Shown piece after piece: positions 55,376 through 64,000 of a stretch of 64,000 nucleotides of DNA (position 1 is its first letter; each line of letters opens with the position of its first letter). Position numbers and translations under genes: made by a program. A model generated the notes under the pieces. The model had not been told where the DNA came from, did no database searches, and saw nothing but the letters and a program-made list of their open reading frames with translations. The DNA comes from Icerya purchasi (Eukaryota; Arthropoda; Insecta; Hemiptera; Monophlebidae): positions 155,409,774 through 155,473,773 of the forward strand of contig CM077115.1 of the NCBI GenBank assembly GCA_039619475.1, read 5' to 3'.

Positions 55376-57418
55376 TACATTATGTAAATGAGTGTCACAG
55401 ATTTAAAAACAAAACTCTATCATAAATTATTCGCAACTGAAAGCATACATTGTTTACCTAGTAGTACTGCTTAAACATAATAAGTCCAGATTTACAATTG
55501 TTCGTCATAGAGGTATGTTAAGTTATTCCAAATTGATTACGCGTAATCTCAAATAAATGACAATTAACGAATTAGGGATACTTTCTTTATATGTAAGCAG
55601 CTTAATGGCTTACTTTAATGAACTAGTACTATTACTGAACGAGTTAAAAATGAGCTATGATGTTTTAATTTTAACCGACGAAATTTGGCTAACTCAGGAC
55701 AAAGTGACGAGATACGTAATTCCAGGTTACAGTTTCCGAGGAGATTGTAGGGTTAATAAAAGATCAGGTAAGGTATTACTCTATACGTCAAAGAGAATAT
55801 TATAATTTCAGAAATTGATGTTAAAATTTCGACTGGTAATGTTGTTTGCATAAATGTTAAATTGGAAGATAATCACAGTATTTCAATTGTCGGTTTGTAG
55901 CGTTTCTGTGAATCAAACTATACAGACTTTCTATCGGATCTTTCTTCAATTATAGATGAATTGGATGATATAGCAGTAATTACAGGTGACATGAATATAA
56001 ATTTATTAGATAACGTAAAAAGTTTAAACTATTTAAATATGTTAAAAGCAAATGGTTTTGAAAGTATCCAAAATCTATCTTCTTACCACCGGGGAAATGA
56101 TTCATACTCGTCCTGTTTGAATCATGTTCTCGTACGGGGGCTTAAAAATATCAATATAAAATTACAAGTAGACTCTACAGTTACTCCGTGCAGTTTTTCC
56201 GACCATTCAACAGTAAATTTTACAATTTTTTTTTTTTTTTTTATTTTTAAATAAGAAAGTTGTGGGTCTCACAAGGCAATTTTGCCCGTTTCGTGAGTTC
56301 TCGTCACCCTCATTATCGTTTATTTGACATAAATTTACAATTTACTAATAACATTTCAATACATCTAAAATAATATTTCTTATCACTATAGTAATTTAAT
56401 TAATTTAGTACAGTAACTTCTTATGACTACACACTTAGCACTTATACATTACCAACCAGTCACACTCAGAATAATCATTCCCACTAATGTACAAGAAAGA
56501 AGATCTTTTCCGCTACATTATTGAAAATCATCTACATGCACCTGTTGTAGTTCGCTGAGCAATGAGAAATTTAGGAACCTAATTTACGAAATAAAGAAGT
56601 CACCGACATGGTAGTACAAATAGAAGAATCCTCGAAAATTTCTTAATCTGCACACCAATCTGTCAGCCATTTTTTTACGTCTTCCTTCCACACACCTAAT
56701 CTTTTCTCCTTTAATATATTACTTGAAATTTCCCGTAGTAATTTAATTAGTACTGTCTGCTGTGTATTATCAATCCTTAAATTGGTCCCCCTTGGTTGAA
56801 TAAAGTATTTTTTATTTCGATCTCTCAAAATAAGTTGTAATTTACGACTCAAACCCACTAGACGAATTTATTTTATAGACAAACTACTGTTGCTGTTTCA
56901 ATCTTAAATCAGGTAATTTAGATGATATATATATAATAAATCTGAATCAATTGACGAAAAGTTTGATGCATTTATTAAAGTTATAAAAAATGCATTAGAA
57001 CGTTCAAAAAGATTAATAAAAGACCGTAAGATACAGCGTAAAAATATTGAATGGGTACCGGATGCAGTTATTGCACTTTCAATGGAGAAGAATACATTAT
57101 ACAAGTTAATGAAAATGCATTCACAAAATGAAGATATGGTTAAACGTTTTAAACAAATTTCTAGGGAATTACAAAAACGAATTCGAGTCGCCAAACGAAA
57201 TTACTATTCACGAAAATTAAATGATTACAGTAACAATCCAAAAAAAAATATTGCGGATTAATAAAGAATGTAGCAGGCGATAAAAAATCGTTCTTAAAAG
57301 AATTCAAAATTAATGATTTGACATTGCCCGCCGAAGGTAACGAGCAAATAATCTCTAATTATTTCAATAATTACTTCTCAAGTATAGTTAAAAAAATGAA
57401 ACTGCAATCAAACAGAGA
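55376..57418 (+). pseudogene. Family H ORF2 endonuclease and linker, split by family B
   Basis: Endonuclease from about 55557 (NELGILSLYVSSLMAYFNEL; DVLILTDEIWL, where the expected TEIWL block has an extra Asp; YVIPGYSF). It continues at 55961 (VITGDMNINLLD; SYSSCLNHVLVR) to SDHSTVNFT at 56220. The family B fragment 56226-56827 interrupts. The linker resumes at 56930 (SIDEKFDAFIKVIKNALERS; IEWVPDAVIALSMEKNTLYK; IRVAKRNYYSRKLNDYSNNP) and ends at 57418 (NYFNNYFSSIVKKMK), where F/G copy 3 begins. Several frameshifts; no RT palm. Confidence 0.75.
56226..56827 (-). mobile_element. 5'-truncated family B 3' end inserted in family H
   Basis: Nearly identical to 29228-29842. T-run 56226-56241, terminal stem-loop at 56268-56297, 3' UTR, then the last ~70 codons of ORF2 (56858-56643; IPSNILKEK-type, here ISSNILKEKRLGVWKEDVKK, ending TDWCAD). 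Truncated after ATTTCGATCTCTC. It separates the endonuclease from the linker of family H, so it is younger than H. Confidence 0.9.
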
Positions 57419-58030
57419 AGCTTCAGAGAACTATTTACAGGGGCAAGGAAAAGCCCGGACAAGATGGAATTCTCAATATCTTAAAAGGAAAATCGAAAAA
57501 AATTTATAGTAAACACTATCCGTGTCATTAAAGAGTTATCGATGATTAAAATACAAAATATACTTTCGAATAATAAAGAATAAAAATGAAGAGATACGAA
57601 AAGTGATGTGAACAAATCGATGTGCTATGTGATTACACGGATAAAGTGATGATACTTGGCGATTTTATAGTGGTAGTGTAGGTTAATTGCAGTAAAAGTT
57701 GCAACGAATTCGATTTCGAAAAAGGGAATCGCCGAAGGGGGAAATGTTTTTAGATTTTTGTGAATAACACGGAGTGTTATTAGTAGATTCTTTCGTGTAT
57801 GTAAACGTAGAAGGGAAACAACTGAAGGAAGTTCGGTGTCTCAAGCAGACATCAGAATTATTACCGAGTAGTAAAGAAACGGTACAGGAACCAAACAGAA
57901 CTTAGTCATACATATGCAAGAGCAGTGATAGAGAGAGTGATCATAATACAATTAGAGCAATATGTGATTTGAAGTTAGAAAAAGTTCACGGAAAAAATAT
58001 TTTTTAGAGAAATTAAAAAACAAGAAATAA
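57419..58030 (+). pseudogene. F/G element copy 3 (uninterrupted reference copy)
   Basis: Collinear with copy 1 (16165-16395 then 18578) and copy 2 (29095-29227 then 34413-34860), and carries neither of their insertions. It therefore serves as the empty site for both. The decayed RTE-like endonuclease reads EQIDVLC, VMILGDF, EFDFEKGNRRR. Stops and frameshifts throughout. It ends in a T-run at 58034 exactly where copy 2 ends. Confidence 0.65.
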
Positions 58031-58460
58031 AAAGTTTTTTTTTTTTTTTTTTCGTTTTTGGAACGAAGTTCTTTTACGCTGCTTAGCAGTACGAATAAAC
58101 TAGCAGAAATCGTGTCATGGCACGAAAAAGTGTTATGCTTCCTCCAAGCGACCTTCACTCCCTTTCTCATTTACTCTGTCTCTTCCTATTATATACGTAT
58201 GTGTGTGCGTGCGTGCGAGTATGGAGATTCGAGCAGCAATCATTGTGCGTGGTTAGCTGTATAACCTCAATTCTAAACACGTGTAAATTTTATTTAAACT
58301 TATTTTGTGTTTTAATTCTATTGTGTCATTTTTTATCGTATACTTTATGAATGACTTTATACTTGTATATCTGCCAAAAAGTGGTGAAAGGAACTTTGTT
58401 CCTACCGGGTGTTCCCCTCTAGACACCACTTCTCTTTTTCTTTTTTTTTTTTTTCGGTTC
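58031..58460. other. T-run, family C-like terminus and hairpin-bearing sequence
   Basis: T-run 58035-58052, then GGAACGAAGTTC and about 60 bases similar to the family C 3' end at 34875-34935, after which similarity stops. At 58378-58433 AAGTGGTG and CACCACTT form an 8-bp inverted repeat around a smaller AGGAACTTTGTTCCT hairpin, followed by a T-run. This may be another element's 3' end. No gene. Confidence 0.4.
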
Positions 58461-58931
58461 CGCGTTTACAAGCGGTAATTTTACATGCCCGACCCAGTTA
58501 AATAGCTCCGGCTCTATTAAATCGCAACCAAAAAATCTATCGAAAACTGATGTTTTCTGAACATGTACGATTAAGAAATGCTACAAAATTAACAGAAATA
58601 TATCGGAAACATTTTCCGAAAAATATAAAAAATCCGGTACTAATTTTAGCAAACGTGAGATTGAACAAAAAAAAAACTCTTCAAATATAAAATATGCTAT
58701 ACATGTCGCTAGTAAAATTTTATTAACAAGTTATATCATTTTTTTTTTCTAACATACATATAGCATGAGTGTCGCCAGGGGGAAAAAAGAAAGGCCGTTG
58801 CCCCCTGGAGCGTTGAAACTTTTTAATCAGGCGGAATTTGAATGTGCATCAGAGCATACAAACGATCGTATATAATAATTTTGATCATCACTTTGCTTAT
58901 AGGCGGTATCAGTGAGATAGTCCGATAGTGT
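58461..58931. other. Unassigned DNA with an 8-bp GC hairpin
   Basis: CCAGGGGG (58775-58782) and CCCCCTGG (58801-58808) form a perfect stem with an 18-base loop in otherwise AT-rich sequence. No coding region recognised. Confidence 0.4.
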
Positions 58932-60235
58932 TTATTCGGGTGATCCTTTCTTGTGCAGAGTAATATAGGTCGTCTGACACCATTCCTCCGGCCACTCACC
59001 TGAAAACCAAACGGCGTTACAGATGTGGTAAATTGATTTTGTAATTTTTTCTCCCGCAGCCTTGAAAACTTCAGCGGGGATACCGTCTGGGCCGGGAGAC
59101 TTATTTATCTTCAGATATGCAATAGCGTTCGCAACCTCCTCTAGCAAAATTTCTGGTTCCGGTTCGGGAAAATTATGAAGTGCAGTGTTAGCGATTTCAT
59201 TTTCATCCGCGGCACTGTATAATTTGGCGCAGTACTTCCTCCATGCTTCAGCCACTTCTTCGAAACCAGTCCTAACCACATTGTTTTCGTCACGCAATAT
59301 CAGCTTCCTCATTTTAAATTCCCTTGCTACTAGACGTATTTTCTTAAAGAGGAAACCTGTTTCATTTTTCTCAGCGTGCAATTGAACCTCTTCGCAAATA
59401 GATGATAGATGTTTATTTTTATCTCTGCGACTTAATTTATTACTTATCCGGCTTAAGTGTTTTCTCTTTTCTTCGTAGTGGTCACACCCATGAGGCAAAT
59501 TTCGTCGTTCTTCAATGGCTGCTATCGTTTCCTCTGAGAACCAATGCTTCCATGTTTTGATTGAATTGCACGGTTGTGACGTGTAATAAGCTTGCTGTAT
59601 TTGCTGTTTTAACTCAGCCCATTGTTGATCAAGTAATATTCCGACAGGTTGTATTTGGGGTTGCGCTATTCTATTCAAGGCTAGTTTGAAAGTTTCTGGC
59701 TTTGTAATTTTCATTCTGGGATTCAATTTGCATTTTTCTGGCGCTTGGAGTATTAACCGGAATTCCATCATCAGCAATCTATGGGCTGACCCACATTCTG
59801 CACCTGGTAGCGATTTCACATTTTTACACGATGACTTCCATCTCTTGTTCACAAGTATATAGTCGATTTGATTCCTATATCTGTCGCCAAATGAAACCCA
59901 TGTGACTCTCCTACGAGGATGATGTTGGAACATTGTGTTCATAATTGGAATCTGAGAGTCAACTGCAAACTGAATTAGATCTTCCCCTCTTGCATTACGC
60001 TTTCCGATTGCAAACTTACCAACAAAATCACGAATGCGGTCGTCAGCACACTTGTATCGCCTATCTTGGCATTAAAGTCACCTATCACAACTGCAATTTC
60101 TCTACGCGGAAGCGAGTTTAGCGTATCTGCCAGTGCATCATAGAAAGACTGAATTTCTGTATCATCCGCGTCAGTTGTTGGAGCGTATACCTGTATCAGA
60201 TTCATGTTAATGGGTTCTGTTTTTAGATTCAACAT
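58932..60235 (-). pseudogene. RTE-clade endonuclease and RT N-terminus
   Basis: 60235-60050 reads LIQVYAPTTDADDTEIQSFY and VVIGDFNAKIGD. A frameshift near 60045 leads to KRNARGEDLIQFAVDSQIPI, then TWVSFGDRYRNQIDYILVNK and the linker (NRIAQPQIQPVG; EETIAAIEERRNL). About 330 codons stay open to 58932, including REFKMRKLILRDENN, INKSPGPDGIPAEVFKAAGE and WPEEWCQTTYITLHKKGSP. Such endonucleases are often mis-annotated as craniofacial development protein 2-like. The RT palm is missing. Confidence 0.8.
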
Positions 60236-60960
60236 GATTATACGATTGCTGATTGCTTTCTATTCTTTTACGATATAATTGTACCTTTTCATTACCAAGA
60301 ATGCCACTCCTTCTCTGTGTTAATTACTGTTACTAGAAGCGTAAACATTAAAATCCTTTGTTTCAAAATGACCAGTCTGGTTATAATGAGTTTCTGCAAG
60401 CCCGCAGATTCGAATGTTGTATCTCATAAGCTCGCTTTCCACAATCCTCATTTGCCTAGAGCCAAAAGTCCACGAACATTCCACGTTCCGAATCTATTTA
60501 TATTTCGTATCTTAAAAACACCGGTAGCATATTTCACATTCTGACCCCGGACGTCAGAACGCCGATTGCTAGTCGGATCGCATGGCAAAAAATCTATCCG
60601 TTTTCTTGACATTTCACGGTGCTCTTTGGAAGATACTGCGGTAGTTTCCCCTTGCCTGTCGCAGGATTTTCTGTTAGGGTTTACTACCTTAGCCGAAAGG
60701 TCCAGTTTGGAGGCGCTGGATACTCGCCTACCCGCTCTAGATTGATATTCATCAATCCGACTGGGACACCTACGTTACGAGCGGGTTGCTGATAGTCTGC
60801 TGCTGTAATGCAGTAAAAAAGCTTAACGGTAATTATTAGTAGGAACACCTTCAGCACTCCTCTTCCGTTTACCTATCAGCGGTATATTATGAGTTCTGAT
60901 TTAGCTTTTCTAATCAGCGCTACTATACAGCGGTCCAGTGACTACTTACTAGAGAAGGTT
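58932..60960 (-). mobile_element. RTE-clade LINE, 5' leader to RT fingers
   Basis: On the minus strand the leader (about 60960-60580) includes GGACCTTTCGGCTAAGG, typical of RTE-like 5' ends. A TWNVRGL-type endonuclease start follows (RNINRFGTWNVRGLLALGK, near 60500). The element stops abruptly at about 58935, just after the first RT blocks, so the palm and 3' end are missing: a 3' truncation, unlike the 5'-truncated copies elsewhere. Confidence 0.75.
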
Positions 60961-61011
60961 ACTCTAGTTACATCAACCTGTGCCCCGCAGGGCTTATATA
61001 ATACATACATA

Positions 61012-61226
61012 CATATATGTATATATATATATTTTTTTTTTTTTTCGAATTGGCCATCTTAGGACCAAGATATTTAAACTCTTTGAACCTTTGGCTTTCT
61101 TTTGTATCCAATATTGTCGCATTCGCTGTCGATGTTGCTCTTTTCCTTCTTCGGGTCCACTGTTTTCCCCTTTCTGATTTCGATTTATCCTTAAAACTAA
61201 CATATTCTGCTAATTTCTTTCTCAAT

Positions 61227-61260
<34 letters not shown>
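61012..61260 (-). mobile_element. Small RTE-like RT fragment between TA microsatellites
   Basis: Between a (TA)n/T-run at 61012-61044 and a (TA)n run at 61228-61258 the minus strand reads FKEFKYLGPKMANSKKK, the FxYLG block after the RT palm. It is preceded by LRKKLAEYVSFKDKSKSERG. Too short to place in a clade with certainty; RTE is favoured by the FkYLG context. Confidence 0.5.
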
Positions 61261-61261
<1 letters not shown>

Positions 61262-61700
61262 GGTGCATCTGTTCAACTATTGTAGAGGAGAGTACAAACA
61301 CACACTTTGAAACTATATGGTTATTGGAATATTAAGGAAGGCAGTTGAATAAAAGCTAATAGATATTTTGAATTATTTTTGTAAATCGGCTCTTCGTGAA
61401 TTTTCCGAAAATGCTTATGTCAGTGCTTGAATTAACTCGCTCTACTTGGTAATTGTAAAGTTGCACCGGAAATTAAGCTGTAGTCTGGGTTTTTGCATGA
61501 ATATGGTGTTCATGAGATAAATGACGCCCTATTCTATACATTGCTCTAGTTTTCCCTATAAAGCTGAAGAATTGCCGAGTTATCGTGAATTGTGTTATTG
61601 ATTGTGCTGCAACTTTTTTCTCCATTTGGTATTGCACTTGTTCTGGTGTTCGATACTATTTGAAAGTTGAACGACTGAACTTTATAGGGTTTTTTTTCAA
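61261..61700. other. Possible 5' LTR (U3/R part)
   Basis: No gene. It has a TATA-like CCTATAAAGC near 61555 and precedes the polyadenylation and primer-binding signals at 61700-61800. An LTR left end was not identified. Confidence 0.3.
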
Positions 61701-61805
61701 AAAAGAAAATAATAAATACCGGTCTAATTTAGTTTATTGTACGTTTGCACATTTGAAACAGTAACTTTGTTTTGCACCACACAAAGTGGAGACCCCGAAC
61801 GTGAC
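61700..61805 (+). mobile_element. Candidate LTR end plus primer-binding site (Ty3/gypsy, CsRn1-like)
   Basis: AATAATAAATA (poly-A signal context) near 61709-61719 and a T-rich R/U5-like stretch end in CACCACACA. Three bases later TGGAGACCCCGAACGTGA (61784-61801) resembles the tRNA-Trp-complementary primer-binding site TGGTGACCCCGACGTGA, with one substitution and one inserted base. CsRn1/kabuki-type elements use tRNA-Trp. No gag or pol follows; a LINE 3' end begins at 61914. Confidence 0.4.
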
Positions 61806-62297
61806 TGTAGCGATTGTTAATTTTAGAAGATTCCCCAGTAAAACTATTCACGAAATTACGTTAGCGTCTTTTTTTAACTTAAAAAAAAGCGCCTGTTTTA
61901 AATGTAAAGTTCTTTTTTTTTTTTTTTTTTTTTTATTATTATTATTATTATACTGGGTGTTTTTAATTGCTATGATTATTACACCCAGTGTCAGGTAGGT
62001 ATTTTAAATGGTGGTTGTTACGTTTAATTTTCTAATCAGGGTAAGAATTTTTTAAATTTCGTCTTAGTTGTCAGGGATGGTTGTGTTATTTAAGGAGATT
62101 TATTGTTCTAGACGGATTTGATTAATGTCAGGGCATCCGTAAAGAAGGTGTTTGACTGTGATGGGGGTGGAGTTGCAGAACTGACAAGGGGGTTCATCGA
62201 TTTTTAGGAAGAGTTAATTATGGGTGAGTTTCGTATGTCCAATTCTAAGTCTGGTGATTATTAATTCTTCTTGACGATTTAGTTGGAAGAGGTTTTT

Positions 62298-62827
62298 CTA
62301 AGGTAGTACGGATTTTTTGTGTTGAAATAATTTGTTATGGGATTTTGTGTTCCGTGATGCTTGCCAGATAGATATTTCGGTTTGATTTAGTAAATTTTTG
62401 ATGTCCGTGACTGCGGTGGAGGTTACAGGAGAGGGTGTAGAGGCGGTTTTGCCCCGTTTATCTACTATTTCATTTCCCTGGATTCCGATATGACTGGGTA
62501 TATACATTAATTCGAAATTAATGTTTCGAGATTTTAGCTTGTTTAGTTGTTGGTGAATATCTTGGACAAAATTGTCAATTCAAAAATAATGTTGAGGATG
62601 GATGTTAGTGAGCTTACTGAGTAGTCGCTTTGGATTAGATAATTTTCGCTTTTTTCTTTCATTTTTACGCTTTTCAAACAGTGAAAAATTGCTATTACTC
62701 GTAATTCAGCTGTATAGTTGGAAGAGCATTTATGAAGTTTGAAGTTTTTAACCTCTCCATTGATAGAAAACGCATATCCAGTATATTGATTTCCGATTTT
62801 TGACCCATCTGTAAAGCATGGGTACAT
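62298..62827 (-). pseudogene. Family D RNase H
   Basis: CFTDGSKIGNQYTGYAFSI (Asp), NYTAELRVIAIFH (Glu), LIQSDYSVSSLTSI (Asp), then after a frame change near 62540 MYIPSHIGIQGNEIVDKRGK (His and final Asp). All catalytic positions are conserved, but the domain is split by stops. The C-terminal tail continues to about 62200. Confidence 0.75.
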
Positions 62828-62879
62828 AATTAGAAAAATTAGTAACTTTTTTCATGATAACGATTTTTAATTATATAGC

Positions 62880-64000
62880 GAGGGACTTCGGATTTATTGT
62901 AGTTTATTAAAGAAAAATCTATGTCTGTGGTTTGTAATAACCAGAATGGAAATTTTGGATATTCATGGTTCAGGTTTGAAAAATTGAACTCATTATTTTT
63001 AGAAAAGACAGAAAATTGGTGATTGGTTTTTCAGCCTGCCGCGAGGGGTTTTTAATGTACGAACATTATCAAGTTTTGTATTGGATTTGTTGGGTTAGTT
63101 ACAGCAGATAGGAGGAACCTGTTTGTGATCAAATTTTTCCTAAATTGTGGGGGAAGTTCAGCTGCTTCGCAGAATATACTATCTATTGGTCAGGATGGTA
63201 GAGCTCCGATACACATTCGTATGGCTGCGTTTTGTATTGGTTTTATGATGGCCAAGGTTTCATCGGATACGTTATTGAGAGCTGGATATCCATCTTCGAT
63301 TTTACTCCGAATGAGAGATCTATATAATTACATTAGTAATTTTCTAGATGGATCGTATTTGGGCTTATTAATAGTTTTAATTATATTGAGGGTTTTCATT
63401 AAGTCTTTTTTCAGTCCTAGATAGTGGGGAGTCCAAGATAATTTACTGTCAAAGGTTAGCCCAAGAAATTTAGTACATGGTTTGACTTCGAGAGTACGGC
63501 CATTGAATTTAAGAGTTGGTTTTTGGGATTTATTTTTTCTAGTAAATAAAACACAGTGGGTTTTAGATTCTGAGAAGACTATTCCATTTATATCCGTCCA
63601 TTTTTGGAGGAGATCTAAGGTGCCTTGTATAACTTATTGAGCAATGTTTAAGTTATTTGTACGTATTGAGATGTTTATATCGTCGGCAAAAATTCTTAGT
63701 GACACTGGACGTGGGACGATTTCTTTTATGCTGTCTATAAGTAATATGAATAAGATAGTGCTTAATACTGATCCTTAAGGAACACCGTTTTCAATAGTGT
63801 GTAAGTGGGAATATGTATTATTAACTCTTACTCTAAAAGTTCGGTCAGTGGGAAAGTATATAATGAAGAATCCGAGGTGTCCCCTTATTCCAATACGATG
63901 AAGAGCTTTTGGATAATTTTGAAACGCTAAGCTTTGTCATAGGCTTTTTCGAGGTCGAAGAAGATAGACAGTGCGCTTTGTTTGCTGTGGAATGCATTCA
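62880..64000 (-). pseudogene. Family D reverse transcriptase palm and thumb
   Basis: Open stretches in one main frame: motif B with QGSVLS preceded by a stop, motif C FADDIN with both Asp residues, SESKTHCVLFTRKNKSQ, and FNGRTLEVKPCTKFLGLTF. It then continues into the connection before RNase H. Fingers and motif A lie at or beyond the window edge. Confidence 0.7.

Larger units (their letters stand above)
61912..64000 (-). mobile_element. Family D RNase H-type LINE 3' part, runs off the window
   Basis: 3' end at a T-run plus (ATT)n (61914-61952). The minus strand from 64000 reads RT motif B (GSVLSTILFILLIDSIKEI), motif C (LRIFADDINIS), thumb (CTKFLGLTFDSKLSWTPHYL; YRSLIRSKIEDGYPALNN; AAIRMCIGALPS; EAAELPPQFRKNLI), then RNase H. 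Stops at about 63777, 63638, 63290 and 63000 break it. Family D is an I/jockey-like type close in layout to family C. Confidence 0.75.

Noticed and set aside
61012..61258. Telomere-like or satellite DNA
   Set aside because: The TA runs are simple microsatellites around an RT fragment; no TTAGG arrays occur in the window.
1..64000. Viral integration (for example polydnavirus) as the source of the locus
   Set aside because: No viral structural or replication gene and no virulence-gene family seen. The FP-like domains belong to LINE ORF1 proteins beside RT genes.

Overview
This is AT-rich animal nuclear DNA, almost certainly from an insect. It has no operons or bacterial-style gene spacing. It is built almost entirely of decayed non-LTR retrotransposons (LINEs) of the I, R1, CR1/L2-like and RTE groups, plus one piggyBac-type DNA transposon and one probable LTR-retrotransposon remnant. 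A parasitoid or other hymenopteran is possible, but the sequence alone cannot fix the species. I find no rRNA, tRNA, CRISPR array or intact host gene.

Families, with names local to this report. A: I-clade LINE with a zinc-knuckle gag ORF1 and an endonuclease-RT-RNase H ORF2. B: CR1/L2-like LINE with a coiled-coil/Baculo_FP-like ORF1. C, D and E: other RNase H-bearing LINEs. F/G: an old element with a gag-like zinc knuckle followed by an RTE-like endonuclease stretch; it is the landing site for many of the others. H: CR1-like LINE whose ORF1 carries a PHD finger.

Layout. 1-4.2 kb: fragments of A, the first split by an R1-clade insertion with a 14-bp target-site duplication (TSD). 4.2-5.6 kb: unassigned DNA with a candidate promoter and first exon. 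5.6-10.1 kb: long A copy (minus). 10.1-11.8 kb: four 40-bp tandem repeats, a TATA box and unassigned DNA. 11.8-18.6 kb: F/G copy 1, interrupted by an A copy flanked by a 115-bp direct repeat and by an I-clade element with a 14-bp TSD. 19.2-19.6 kb: A fragment. 20.5-21.9 kb: AAA-ATPase-like gene (minus) with one in-frame stop in its P-loop, the only non-transposon protein recognised. 22.5-26.1 kb: A copy (minus). 26.5-28.8 kb: two E copies, the second inside F/G copy 2. 29.2-34.4 kb: almost full-length B (minus) inside F/G copy 2. 34.4-36.2 kb: rest of F/G copy 2, then C. 36.2-38.1 kb: a CR1-like ORF1 fragment and a piggyBac-type transposase pseudogene. 39.4-50.1 kb: A copy (plus) containing full-length B (plus), which itself contains an A 3' fragment. 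50.1-51.4 kb: A gag (minus). 51.5-57.4 kb: H, split by an R1-clade element and by a truncated B. 57.4-58.1 kb: F/G copy 3. 58.9-61.2 kb: RTE-clade fragments. 61.4-61.8 kb: candidate LTR end plus primer-binding site. 61.9-64.0 kb: D (minus, running off the window).

The genes do not form a working pathway; the window is a layered record of insertions. The most notable items are the AAA-ATPase-like pseudogene, the 115-bp repeat around one LINE, a covarying 3'-terminal stem-loop in family B, and nested insertions whose order can be read from internal empty sites.
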